Shown piece by piece: positions 15,873-24,111 of a DNA stretch of 48,363 nt. The position numbers and the translations under genes are program-made. The stretch is from Mastigocoleus testarum BC008 (GTDB taxonomy: Bacteria; Cyanobacteriota; Cyanobacteriia; Cyanobacteriales; Nostocaceae). The notes beneath the pieces were generated by a model, which saw only the letters and a list, made by a program, of their open reading frames with translations, was not told where the DNA came from and did no database searches. The stretch covers positions 23,958-72,320 of the forward strand of contig NZ_LMTZ01000113.1 in the NCBI RefSeq assembly GCF_001456025.1, read 5' to 3'. Each line of letters starts with the position of its first letter. The first letter of the stretch is position 1.

Positions 15873-17078
15873 TTATGCATCATCTAAAGCAGCAATTCCG
15901 GGTAAGGTTTTACCTTCAAGTAATTCCAAACTCGCACCACCACCGGTAGAAATATGACTCATTTGGTCGGCTAAACCAACTTTTTCTACAGCTGCGACAG
16001 AGTCCCCACCACCAATGATGGTTGTAGCACCACTTTTACCGATATCAGCAAGGGTGCGAGCGATCGCTTCAGTTCCAACAGCAAATTTATCAAATTCAAA
16101 CACACCCATTGGACCATTCCAAATTACAGCTTTGCAATCAGCAAGTGCTGCTTGGAATGTTTTAACTGAATCTGGACCAATATCTAAACCCATCCAGCCA
16201 TCAGGAATGCTATCAATGCTCACGGTTTGGGAGTTAGCATCAGGAGCAAAGTTATCTGCAACTACTACATCGGTGGGAAGTAATAATTGTACGCCTTTTT
16301 CTTTTGCTTTAGCTTCTAAAGATTTGGCTAATTCTAGCTTGTCTTCTTCTACCAAGGATTTACCAACATTCAAACCACGGGCTTTGTAGAAAGTGAAAAT
16401 CATTCCACCGCCGATGATGAGTTTGTCACATTTTTCCAATAAGGTTTCAATTACACCGATTTTGCTGGAAACTTTAGAACCACCAATAATTGCAGCTAAA
16501 GGACGCTGGGGATTTTCAATTGCACTTTGGAGATACTGTAATTCCTTTTCAATCAAATACCCAGCAACAGAAGGGCTGAGATAGTGGGTTACACCTTCCG
16601 TAGAAGCATGGGCGCGGTGAGCGGTACCAAAAGCATCATTTACGTAAAAATCAGCATTTGCAGCCAATTGCTTGGCGAAATCCGGAACATTTTTTTCCTC
16701 TCCAGCATGAAAACGGACATTTTCTAACAAAAGTACTTGTCCATTTTGTAACCCGGTAACTTTTGTTGTTACCTCTTCACCAACACAATCATCACACTTA
16801 ATTACATCTTTCCCTAATAATTCAGAAAGACGCTTAGCAACTGGATTCAAGCGCATTTTATCGTTTACAACACCCTTGGGACGCCCAAAATGGCTTGCCA
16901 AAATGACTTTGGCACCTTTTCCTGTTAAATCCTGGATCGTTGGTAGGGCTGCTCGAATCCGCGTATCATCGGTGATTTTTCCAGATTCGTCTAAAGGTAC
17001 GTTAAAATCTACCCGTACCAAAGCACGTTTTCCAGATACTTCACTCGCTGATAAATTTGCTAAAGTTTTTTTGGACAC
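15873..17078 (-). CDS. pgk: Phosphoglycerate kinase
   Basis: A 401-residue cytosolic enzyme converting 3-phosphoglycerate and ATP to 1,3-bisphosphoglycerate in the Calvin cycle, and the reverse in glycolysis. Family hallmarks are clear: KRALVRVDFNVPLD at the N-terminus, the substrate-binding SHFGRPKG, the hinge-side GGSKVSSKIGVIETLL, WNGPMGVFEFDKFAVGT, and the nucleotide-binding GGGDSVAAVEK with STGGGASLELLEG near the C-terminus. Full length. I chose the GTG at 17078, giving a protein that begins SKKTLANLS as in relatives, with a strong GGGAGGG Shine-Dalgarno 7 nt away. A TTG six bases upstream is the alternative but lies too near that site. It is divergent from the usp gene across about 90 bp. 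Confidence 0.95.
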   Translation of the reverse strand: MSKKTLANLSASEVSGKRALVRVDFNVPLDESGKITDDTRIRAALPTIQDLTGKGAKVILASHFGRPKGVVNDKMRLNPVAKRLSELLGKDVIKCDDCVGEEVTTKVTGLQNGQVLLLENVRFHAGEEKNVPDFAKQLAANADFYVNDAFGTAHRAHASTEGVTHYLSPSVAGYLIEKELQYLQSAIENPQRPLAAIIGGSKVSSKIGVIETLLEKCDKLIIGGGMIFTFYKARGLNVGKSLVEEDKLELAKSLEAKAKEKGVQLLLPTDVVVADNFAPDANSQTVSIDSIPDGWMGLDIGPDSVKTFQAALADCKAVIWNGPMGVFEFDKFAVGTEAIARTLADIGKSGATTIIGGGDSVAAVEKVGLADQMSHISTGGGASLELLEGKTLPGIAALDDA

Positions 17079-17167
17079 AATCAAACCCTCCCGATCGCCT
17101 TTTTGTTATTGTTTTGAAAGTATAACCATCCAAATTTTACAGACTCAGGGGGGCAGAGGTGAATGCC

Positions 17168-17578
17168 ATGTTCAAGACAGTTTTATTTCCAGTCGATCAA
17201 AGTCAAGAAGCACGCAATGCAGCGGAGGTAGCAATTGATGTTGTAAAACAGTACGGAAGCCGCTTAATACTGCTATCTGTGGTGGAAGAAACTTCCTCTG
17301 ATTCATCTAATGAGGAAGATCCAATGAAGTCACCAACAGCTGTTGCAAAACTTTTAGAAAATGTTGAAGAAATTTTTTCAAAGCAAGGGATCCAGGTCCA
17401 AGTCATTGAAAAACAAGGGAAACCAGCATTTACTATTTGCGATGTTGCTGATGAAGTTAATGCAAATCTAATTGTTATGGGATGTCGCGGATTAGGACTT
17501 ACTGAAGAAGGAGCTAACGACAGTGTTACGAACCGTGTCATTAATCTTTCTCCTTGTCCAGTTTTGATTGTCCCGTAA
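17168..17578 (+). CDS. Universal stress protein (UspA family)
   Basis: A single-domain UspA protein of 136 residues with the N-terminal strand KTVLFPVDQSQEA, helix-strand RLILLSVVEE, and the C-terminal VMGCRGLG...SVTNRVINLSPCPVLIVP. The nucleotide-binding pattern G-x2-G-x9-G-S is nearly kept (GCRG, nine residues, then DS), with Asp where Gly is usual, so ATP binding is uncertain. The ATG at 17168 is preferred: AGAGGTG lies about 6 nt before it, whereas the in-frame ATG at 17159 overlaps that site. It is divergent from pgk, so the 90-bp spacer holds both promoters. The family helps cells survive stress; the specific cue here is unknown. Confidence 0.88.
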   Translation: MFKTVLFPVDQSQEARNAAEVAIDVVKQYGSRLILLSVVEETSSDSSNEEDPMKSPTAVAKLLENVEEIFSKQGIQVQVIEKQGKPAFTICDVADEVNANLIVMGCRGLGLTEEGANDSVTNRVINLSPCPVLIVP

Positions 17579-17909
17579 TAAAAATTTAATTTATTGCTAA
17601 GCTTGGGATCTGTTTTGGCATAAAAAGTTATATCTAATCTACCCAGCAAGTTACCTCTTATATTAATTGGGAGTAAAAAATATGTGGATTTTATTGATAA
17701 CTATATAGCCAAATAATATTTTGTTTTTGTTATTTGTTTTCGTTTTTCATTTTATTTTCTCTTTGAAGCTGAAGAAGACAACAAGAGCACAAAGCAAATA
17801 ACTTTTGATATTTATTCGAGCGAGACGTAGCGTTGCTACGTCTCTGCAGTATAAAAAAATCGAGTTATAAAACTATATGCTAGTTTTTTAGTTGCTACCG
17901 CTGGCGCAA
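17579..17909. other. Intergenic region between usp and oxygenase genes (convergent)
   Basis: The spacer separates two converging genes and should hold their 3' ends. It contains a perfect palindrome at 17822-17844. No gene or RNA is recognised. Confidence 0.4.
17822..17844. repeat. GAGACGTAGC palindrome
   Basis: GAGACGTAGC (17822-17831), a 3-nt loop, then GCTACGTCTC (17835-17844): a perfect 10-bp stem. It belongs with the related palindromes at 188-215 and 25099-25120. It lies about 65 bp past the oxygenase stop on the minus strand and could also act as a transcript end. Confidence 0.55.
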
Positions 17910-18767
17910 CTAGCTCCAGTATGTCAAAGATTTATCTTGAGTGCGGTATCCAATAAATATGGACATAGAAACTCGGGGTCCACCTTGACAGGAACGAACA
18001 GCATGGACTCTTCCTGAATCAAATAGAATTAATTCACCTTTTTCTGGCTTAATTAGTAGAGTTGGCTTAGGAAGAATATTACGGTCAATAATACCTTCAT
18101 ACTTATAGTCTTGATCGCGAATTTCTTCTTGCTTAAAGGTAGATGGTTTTAATTCCCAAACTTCTAATTCACCACCCGATTCAGGAATTTGAAGATAGAT
18201 GTTTGCGGATAACTGAGCAGTCAAATTTTCGAAGGGACGAGTTGGAGGAACTCCTGAATCTGAGATATCTCGCGCAAAAATATCTTGGTGGGGTGGTAAT
18301 TCAAAATTATCTTCAAATACGCGCCCGATTCCCGCTAACATCGTTTTGTCATGGATATTCTCAATGTGAGCACCTGCAACCCACATCTCTTCTAATTCAA
18401 GCTTGAGCTTATCGAGGGGTGACAGATTAGGAAAGCAAGCTTGTCGCAGAGTTTGGATCGAAACTTGAGCATGTTTGTAATAGCGTTGGAGCATTTCCAC
18501 GCAACAACTAGTTTCAAAAAAAGTGATTGCGGTTCTTTGCACTCCTACATCTGGTGCTCTGTCATAACGCTCGAGAGTTTTTTGTTTAATCAGTTCTTGG
18601 CTAATTTCTTCTGCTTCTTGTTGGGGGTAATAGTTAGGAATGCGAAGTGCAAGATATTTGCTTTCTAATAGATCAAGTAGATCTGTTAGTTGTAGGCTTT
18701 GTGATACTCTTACTAATGCTTTTCGAGGCTCGTTACCTGAGTTTTTTTGATTGTTATTTAAGTTCAT
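17910..18767 (-). CDS. 2-oxoglutarate/Fe(II)-dependent oxygenase
   Basis: A 285-residue protein with the double-stranded beta-helix of 2OG-Fe(II) oxygenases. The iron ligands are visible as His160-x-Asp162 (PPHQDIF) and His255 (SGRVHAVRS). Arg265 in GGPRVSMSIFIGYR is the expected 2-oxoglutarate contact. The N-terminal half (about 1-110) is helical and specific to this cyanobacterial group. Such enzymes hydroxylate proteins, amino acids or small molecules; the substrate is not readable. The ATG at 18767 begins MNLNNN. A further 21 codons upstream to 18830 look like leader. It is isolated from the NRPS locus by 14 kb, so a tailoring role would be speculation. Confidence 0.8.
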   Translation of the reverse strand: MNLNNNQKNSGNEPRKALVRVSQSLQLTDLLDLLESKYLALRIPNYYPQQEAEEISQELIKQKTLERYDRAPDVGVQRTAITFFETSCCVEMLQRYYKHAQVSIQTLRQACFPNLSPLDKLKLELEEMWVAGAHIENIHDKTMLAGIGRVFEDNFELPPHQDIFARDISDSGVPPTRPFENLTAQLSANIYLQIPESGGELEVWELKPSTFKQEEIRDQDYKYEGIIDRNILPKPTLLIKPEKGELILFDSGRVHAVRSCQGGPRVSMSIFIGYRTQDKSLTYWS

Positions 18768-19040
18768 ATAAGACTTTCTTTGAAGGTGAGTAAAGAAGAA
18801 AATTTCAGAATCAGCAAAAGTCAGAACCATTCGAGTCTCAGACTTAACGAATAAAAAATATTCCTCAAGTCACAAGCATTAAAAGGGACATTTGAATATT
18901 TGGGAATTTTTATTTAGGAATTTTTTGTTCGCAGTCGCGCTTTTTTGCTGTTAACCCTTTAGACAAACAAAGTTCAACCTGGGAATCTAAACCAAGCAAA
19001 AATCTAGAACATTGAGTTAGATTGATGACCAGATTTACTA

Positions 19041-21404
19041 CTAAGTGAGAGTAATTTGCATCACCATATCGTTAAAATCGCGATCGCTTTGTACATGTCC
19101 TATGGACTTATCGCTACCTCCACTTCCAGAACTATTCAAATCCTCAAAAGCAAATTTGAAAGTACCATTACTACCATTACCTAGTTCTAGGACATGATGA
19201 ACGCTATCGCTGTTAGCTTCATCAAAAGCAAAGAATGCTTCTACTTGACCGTTTTCAAAATCACTTATATCTCCATTTTGAATTAGATATGGAGCTAGGA
19301 AACTTCCTACAGGTAAATCAAAATTAAAGTTCCCAGAACTGAGATTGTCTTCTACTTGAAAATTAGCAATACTGTTAGCGATCGCAACTCGAGCATAATC
19401 TGCACCTTGTTCGGGGGTCCAAGTTTCACCAGTAACAGAGTCGGTAATTGTTCCTTCACGATCTGTGACAACGTAAAAACCGACTGAGTTATTAAATGCA
19501 GCTTCCCTGCTGATAGTTACTTGAGCTTGTCCGCTAAACCCGGTTAAATCTAAAAGTCCATCATCAATATTATTATTTGCTGAAGGAGTGAAGAAAACAT
19601 CATCTACAAGATGAGGAATTTCACTATTGAGCTTGATAATATCCCCAAAAGTAGTTTGTTCAATTTCTGCGATTTCTTCTGCACTAAAGAAACCACCTTC
19701 AGAAATCGGTCTTTCATACCAAAAACGGTCGGATGCTCGGGAACGCTCGAATTGGTCGGCTAAAATTGCTTGGATCGTCTCCCCTGCACCAGATGGAGCA
19801 ACTCTATCTTCTGCAAATAGTCCAATTAGTAAATCTATATCTTCTACACTCTTGTAAAGAGTTTCCAGAGAATTTGCTAATTCAGGGTCAGAAGTAATTT
19901 GGTCGAAACTAGTTACTCTTTCTAAACCAAAACTAGCCCGAACTTGGTTGTAGTCGGCTAAACCTCGATCTCGTCCCCGTTGCATGTTTGCAGAATACAA
20001 ATCAAAGCCCACACCAGCAGGAGGAAATAAAGCATTACGCAAGTCAAAAACTACATTCGTATCGACTTCTTCTTCAAGGGTATAGGTGTTACCGCGTAAA
20101 ATACCGTCAACATCACTTCCTCTATTGATATTTGGCGCACCAAATGTAGTCAATAAAGGTAAAACAGTAACATTACCGTCAGCATCAATGCTCTCTATTT
20201 TATTACCTGTTTGGCTGTGACCGAGGCGTAAACCTGCAGCATTAAATTCGTCGCTTACTTGGGGAAATGCATTTGAATCGTAACCGGTATAAGCATCTAT
20301 GACATTGCCTATTTGTAAAGGTAGCCATTCATACATGACAACCTTCTGATATTGGGCAATATTGATCTGACGAGCGCGTTCAAAAATTTCCTCGTCAGTC
20401 CAATTAGAATGGTATCTGGATAATTCTACAGCAAGACGATTATGATTTCTAACCCATAAAGTATGCTGGGAAACTAATCCATCTTGTTCGCTCACCCGAT
20501 CGTCACCAGCAAGAAAACCTACCCCTTGGAAAAATCCACCACGGGTGATGTTTTGTTCATCTGCAGGTAGCAAATCATCGTTAACAGCCCAGCTTTCTTC
20601 AGAAAAAACCTTTAATTTACCTGCTTGAAAAGCACGAACGGCTGTAGCAAATTCATCATTAGAACCATAAACAGCCGAAAGATCGAGCCAATGAGTCAAA
20701 TCATTGGGTGCTTCTGCTGGAATTATAGTCCCATCATCAAGAACAACTCCGGTACCATCCGCAATCGAATCCCTGGGAAATTCAAACTGTAAGCCACCAT
20801 CTTCTTGACGAGAGATAGTTGGTAAAGGTGGAGTTTGAGGTGGGAAATTAACGTCATCTGTCGGGATATCAATGGGAAAATTAATTTCACTTACCCGAGC
20901 TAAATTATTATCGTGGTTAACAAACTGACCGAAAGCCCAATTTAATGCGCTCAAACCATCCGGGTTGGGAAGAGATTCTCCTTCTTCCAACGAAGATAAA
21001 GTATTACTAATAACACGCGCGCTAGGACGATCAGAGGGTTCTAACCATATAAAAGGTGCATCAGGTACATTACTTAATTTTTCCGTATTATCAACAACAT
21101 TAAACCCTAAACTTATTAACCTATTTTTTTCTACTTCTGTAAATACTGGGATTGGTTGACGAGTGACTGGATTTCCATCTGCACCAATAAATTGCTTACC
21201 CTCAGCATTTGAAGCTAATCCAGCAGGTGAGGAAACACCATCTTCAAACTCTGCAGGAGCCAAGCGAATAAATGGAGTGCTAGTTACTCCCAATTCAGGT
21301 TGTTCTAAATTATTGTTAGAACCGTCAATCGTTCGAGTGGAAATTCCTCCATCTCCCAAAACCAAACTACCGTCAGCAAATGGGTCTCGTGACAGGATTG
21401 ACAT
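19041..21404 (-). CDS. Animal-type haem peroxidase with DUF4114-like tail
   Basis: A 787-residue protein of the animal (peroxinectin-like) haem peroxidase superfamily. Visible landmarks are distal His164-Asp165 in FGQFVNHDNN, LSAVYGSN, the HTLWVRNHNRLA segment, proximal His396 in LRLGHS, and MQRGRDRGLADYNQVR. In HTLWVRNHNR the position usually held by the haem-ester Glu is Asn320, so haem attachment probably differs from mammalian enzymes. The last 150 residues end in FAFEDLNS...DRDFNDMVMQITLT, a DUF4114-like calcium-type module common in secreted cyanobacterial proteins. There is no N-terminal signal peptide, so export would be non-Sec (for example type I), by inference. The substrate is unknown; halide or phenolic oxidation is typical of the superfamily. 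Confidence 0.88.
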   Translation of the reverse strand: MSILSRDPFADGSLVLGDGGISTRTIDGSNNNLEQPELGVTSTPFIRLAPAEFEDGVSSPAGLASNAEGKQFIGADGNPVTRQPIPVFTEVEKNRLISLGFNVVDNTEKLSNVPDAPFIWLEPSDRPSARVISNTLSSLEEGESLPNPDGLSALNWAFGQFVNHDNNLARVSEINFPIDIPTDDVNFPPQTPPLPTISRQEDGGLQFEFPRDSIADGTGVVLDDGTIIPAEAPNDLTHWLDLSAVYGSNDEFATAVRAFQAGKLKVFSEESWAVNDDLLPADEQNITRGGFFQGVGFLAGDDRVSEQDGLVSQHTLWVRNHNRLAVELSRYHSNWTDEEIFERARQINIAQYQKVVMYEWLPLQIGNVIDAYTGYDSNAFPQVSDEFNAAGLRLGHSQTGNKIESIDADGNVTVLPLLTTFGAPNINRGSDVDGILRGNTYTLEEEVDTNVVFDLRNALFPPAGVGFDLYSANMQRGRDRGLADYNQVRASFGLERVTSFDQITSDPELANSLETLYKSVEDIDLLIGLFAEDRVAPSGAGETIQAILADQFERSRASDRFWYERPISEGGFFSAEEIAEIEQTTFGDIIKLNSEIPHLVDDVFFTPSANNNIDDGLLDLTGFSGQAQVTISREAAFNNSVGFYVVTDREGTITDSVTGETWTPEQGADYARVAIANSIANFQVEDNLSSGNFNFDLPVGSFLAPYLIQNGDISDFENGQVEAFFAFDEANSDSVHHVLELGNGSNGTFKFAFEDLNSSGSGGSDKSIGHVQSDRDFNDMVMQITLT

Positions 21405-21662
21405 TATTGTATGATTTATAAAAATTTACATTACTTTCTCTATCGATCTTATCAATTTTACGTATGCAGCGAAGTATAAAAAGTACCGTAAAGCCATTCT
21501 ACTTTTTGAATTTGATATATAAATCTTCGTAAATATTACATATAAGCAGATAACGGAACACACCGATGGGTAGTGAAAATACAAAATTATTTCTAAAATC
21601 AGGAATTCAGCTTTATTTGAGGCGATGCTTATCTTAAAACGGCCAACATCAATTACCAATAA

Positions 21663-21755
21663 AAAAAGAGAGAGCTACTTGAGCAGCTCTCCAGATCATC
21701 AGGGTGCATCTACTGAAAATAATATAGCACATAATTAAGGGGTTACACCCCTCTT
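21663..21755 (+). ncRNA. Twin hairpin element, copy 1 (candidate small RNA)
   Basis: A 5' hairpin, GAGAGCT (21670-21676)/AGCTCTC (21685-21691), is followed by the conserved single strand CAGATCATCAGGGTGCATCT. A 3' hairpin, GGGGT/ACCCC (21739-21751), follows. The same order is repeated in copy 2, with sequence kept in the 5' hairpin and middle block but not between blocks. This suggests a functional RNA or protein-binding unit. The family is not recognised. The plus strand is favoured by the terminator-like end of copy 2. Confidence 0.4.
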
Positions 21756-21808
21756 GACAAATATAAACATTAAATTTAAATTAAGTTTAGGTAAATAAAA
21801 ATAAATAT

Positions 21809-21906
21809 AAAAAGAGAGCTACTTAAACAGCTCTCCAGTTCATCAGGGTGCATTTGTTTATCAAATTATATCATTATAAAGACAAGGGGTTTAGCCCCTT
21901 ATTTTT
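21809..21906 (+). ncRNA. Twin hairpin element, copy 2 (candidate small RNA)
   Basis: The second copy repeats GAGAGCT...AGCTCTC (loop ACTTAAAC instead of ACTTGAGC), then CAGTTCATCAGGGTGCATTT. It ends in AAGGGG/CCCCTT (21884-21900) followed by ATTTTT, a good intrinsic terminator on the plus strand. The loop changes while the stem is intact, as expected under selection for structure. Confidence 0.45.
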
Positions 21907-22010
21907 CTGAGAATTTATTTTTTTAATTAAAATTCCTGTAATTGTTGCCTTCCTCTAGGAATGAATGCTGGCAGTAGAAATAATTTGTATTCCATTGTTA
22001 TTCTGTTAAC

Positions 22011-22481
22011 CTATGTATTTTCCCGGTTTGCTTGTAAATATTCTATCGCTGCAGCTAATTTTGACGAATATCCTTGAGCAAATTTTTCAAACCAGAGACC
22101 TTCATAGGACAGAGTGTCTAATTTAGAAAGCCAATCCTGTGCACGTTTTTGAAGCAGTTCTTGCTGTTTTGCTTGAAACTTTTCCTGTTCGAGACGTTGT
22201 TGTTCCAATTCTCGCTGTATCTGCAAATCTCGTTCTAAATCTTTTTGCTCGAAATCAGCTTTAACATCTGATAACAACCGATCCATCGGATCGCTTTGGT
22301 TAAAATCAGGAGAAATAGGCGATTGTTTGGTAATGGGCGAGTTTGCAAATTTTGATGTCCCTCGAATTGTTTTTGACTGAAGCTTTTGACACTCATCAGT
22401 GTCTTCATTCTCTTCTTTAGGTGGTGAAGTGCGATTGTATTCACTTTTAAGCTCAGCCAAAAGCTTCTCGATGGGGTCCAT
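22011..22481 (-). CDS. Slr1339-family (salt-stress associated) hypothetical protein
   Basis: A 156-residue protein resembling the cyanobacterial Slr1339 family, annotated as salt-stress proteins of unknown mechanism. It begins with MDPIEKLLAELKSEY. A similar motif, DPMDRLLSDVKADFEQK, recurs near residue 64, so the protein seems to hold two copies of one short helix. Between them is a polar, disordered stretch. A long Glu/Gln-rich coiled coil (about 75-112) is followed by a compact C-terminus (DWLSKLDTLSYEGLWFEKFAQGY...). It is cytosolic, with no signal or membrane segment. It is the last gene of a three-gene minus-strand operon, 35 bp after the vWA gene, so it probably works with the vWA proteins. 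Confidence 0.65.
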   Translation of the reverse strand: MDPIEKLLAELKSEYNRTSPPKEENEDTDECQKLQSKTIRGTSKFANSPITKQSPISPDFNQSDPMDRLLSDVKADFEQKDLERDLQIQRELEQQRLEQEKFQAKQQELLQKRAQDWLSKLDTLSYEGLWFEKFAQGYSSKLAAAIEYLQANRENT

Positions 22482-22516
22482 TACTTATCTATTCCATTTC
22501 ATCTGGTTCAATGTAT

Positions 22517-23122
22517 TCAATCAATAATGGCGTTTAGCAATACTTCTTTGAGGCTAGTATCTTCCATTTCATCCATAGTGATCGTATCACAAATGTCAAA
22601 TTTTGCACCGGCACCTTCTAATTCATCATCTAATACTTTTAAAAACCGATTTGCGTGGGGATCCTTCCCGACTTGAATAAAAGAAATTCCCAATTCTTCA
22701 TCGCGCTCCATACGACGTGAAGCTTCAATAATTACTTTCATTACTTCTTTACGATCATCTGGTTCGCCATCAGTAATGACTAAAATTATTTCTCCATTAG
22801 GTTTAATTTGACCTGCGGCTTTACGCTCAAAATAATTATTAGTAGCATCTTTTAATACCGCTGCTAAATCTGTAGTCCCAGAAGGATCGTTTTCTTGAAA
22901 AACTTGATTTACTTTGCTAGAAGTTACATTTTCATAACGTCTAAACTTACCAGAGAAAACGTATAATGTAATACCATCAGGGTCAAATTGTTCGCATTTA
23001 CTGGCTAAGGCAAAGGTAGATTCTTGTGCTGCGAACCATCTTGTTCTACCACCTTTTTGGTCTGGGGTAGCCATGCTGCCACTTTTATCAATGATTAAGG
23101 TGTAATCGCGATTTTCCAGCAT
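22517..23122 (-). CDS. von Willebrand factor A domain protein, copy 1
   Basis: A 201-residue protein that is one vWA domain. The metal-ion-dependent adhesion site is intact: DKSGS (residues 12-16), the Thr of SGTTDLAAVL and the Asp of VITDGEPDD. There is no signal peptide, so it is a cytosolic vWA protein, like those working with chelatase, TerY or AAA partners. The neighbouring upstream gene encodes a paralogue with the same layout (ESTxALAxKCEQFDPDGIT, YVFSGKF), indicating tandem duplication. Downstream by 35 bp is the Slr1339-family gene. A regulated protein-protein binding role is inferred from the fold; the partner is unknown. Confidence 0.82.
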   Translation of the reverse strand: MLENRDYTLIIDKSGSMATPDQKGGRTRWFAAQESTFALASKCEQFDPDGITLYVFSGKFRRYENVTSSKVNQVFQENDPSGTTDLAAVLKDATNNYFERKAAGQIKPNGEIILVITDGEPDDRKEVMKVIIEASRRMERDEELGISFIQVGKDPHANRFLKVLDDELEGAGAKFDICDTITMDEMEDTSLKEVLLNAIID

Positions 23123-23183
23123 AGTTGTATGTGCTTAATGATTATTGAATAAACTAAAAATAAATTAGTAGTAGATATACAGA

Positions 23184-23786
23184 TTAATCAACTATTGCAT
23201 TAGTTAATATTTCGACGATACTCATATCCTCCATGTCTTCAAGGGTGACTGTATCGCAAATATCAAATTTTGCTCCAACAGTTTGCATTCGATCGTCTAA
23301 AGCTTGGAGGAACTGCGTTGCTTCGCGATCGTTACCAACTTGAATCAGAGAAATTGCTAATTCTTCATCGCGTTCCATCTGACGAGATGCGTTGATAATT
23401 GTCTCAAACACAGCTTTGCGATCGTCAGGTTCGCCGTCAGTAATCACTAAAATTGTTTCTCCGTTTGGTTTTGCTTCTCCAGCAGCTTTACGTCTAAAGT
23501 AATTTTCAGTAGCATCTTGAAGCACTGCTGCTAAGTTAGTTCTCCCCATAGGGTCATTTTCTAGAAATATCTGTGATACTTTTGCTGAGGTGACATCATC
23601 ATAACGTTTAAATTTGCCTGAAAACACATATACGGTAATACCATCAGGGTCAAATTGTTCACATTTCCTCGCTAATGCTAAAGTAGATTCCTGAACGATT
23701 TCCCATCTTGTTCTTCCATCTGTTCCATCAGAAATGGACATGCTTCCACTTTTATCTAAGATTAATGTATAGTCCCGTTCTTGCAT
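23184..23786 (-). CDS. von Willebrand factor A domain protein, copy 2
   Basis: A 200-residue paralogue of the next gene, with the same intact metal site: DKSGS from residue 11, GRTNLAAVL and ITDGEPDD. The start at 23786 aligns with the paralogue's start (MQERDYTLILDK against MLENRDYTLIIDK). The frame stays open 27 codons upstream to 23867, but that part is not shared and looks non-coding. It is the first gene of the operon vWA-vWA-Slr1339 family, with 61 bp to the next start. Substitutions cluster in the loops and the C-terminus, so the two may bind different partners or form a heteromer; this is inference. Confidence 0.82.
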   Translation of the reverse strand: MQERDYTLILDKSGSMSISDGTDGRTRWEIVQESTLALARKCEQFDPDGITVYVFSGKFKRYDDVTSAKVSQIFLENDPMGRTNLAAVLQDATENYFRRKAAGEAKPNGETILVITDGEPDDRKAVFETIINASRQMERDEELAISLIQVGNDREATQFLQALDDRMQTVGAKFDICDTVTLEDMEDMSIVEILTNAIVD

Positions 23787-24111
23787 TGCTAGTTTTTCTA
23801 CTAAATATTTCTGTGTGCGTATAGTGTAACGTTTGGTTCTCAAAAGTGAGAACCATTCAGAAATCAAATTTTATTGTTAGCACTATCGAGTCTGCTGTGA
23901 GATGAGACCTATTTTTATTATGTTCGATAGGATTTCAATAATATTCGATAGGATTTTACTCAACAACAAGTATGTATAAGTTTACCTGTACTGTGTACAT
24001 ATATATTTATACAATTTGCTCGCCATATATTTCGGAAAGAGACTTGAAAACTTCCCAGCAAGTTTATTGCAGATAAAAGGAAAATATAAATATATTAGTT
24101 AATTATTAATA
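23787..24111. other. Intergenic region upstream of vWA operon
   Basis: Probably holds the vWA operon promoter on the minus strand and the 3' end of the sigma-factor gene. A short direct repeat, TTCGATAGGATTT, occurs twice (near 23922 and 23945). Nothing else is recognised. Confidence 0.4.

Larger units (their letters stand above)
21405..22010. other. Intergenic region with twin hairpin elements
   Basis: The spacer upstream of the peroxidase gene and downstream of the vWA operon. Its notable content is the pair of repeated elements at 21663-21755 and 21809-21906. An open frame at 21426-21659 (minus) has no support and I do not call it. Confidence 0.45.

Noticed and set aside
15074..16584. Open frames on the plus strand opposite the Nudix and pgk genes
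   Set aside because: They are mirror frames of strongly coding minus-strand genes, with no independent evidence.
17910..18767. The 2OG oxygenase as a tailoring enzyme of the NRPS/PKS pathway
   Set aside because: It is 14 kb away, on the opposite strand, with a dozen unrelated genes between; nothing in the sequence links the two.
21426..21659. 77-residue hydrophobic frame on the minus strand
   Set aside because: No Shine-Dalgarno, no family and no domain pattern; the spacer is AT-rich and such frames are expected by chance.
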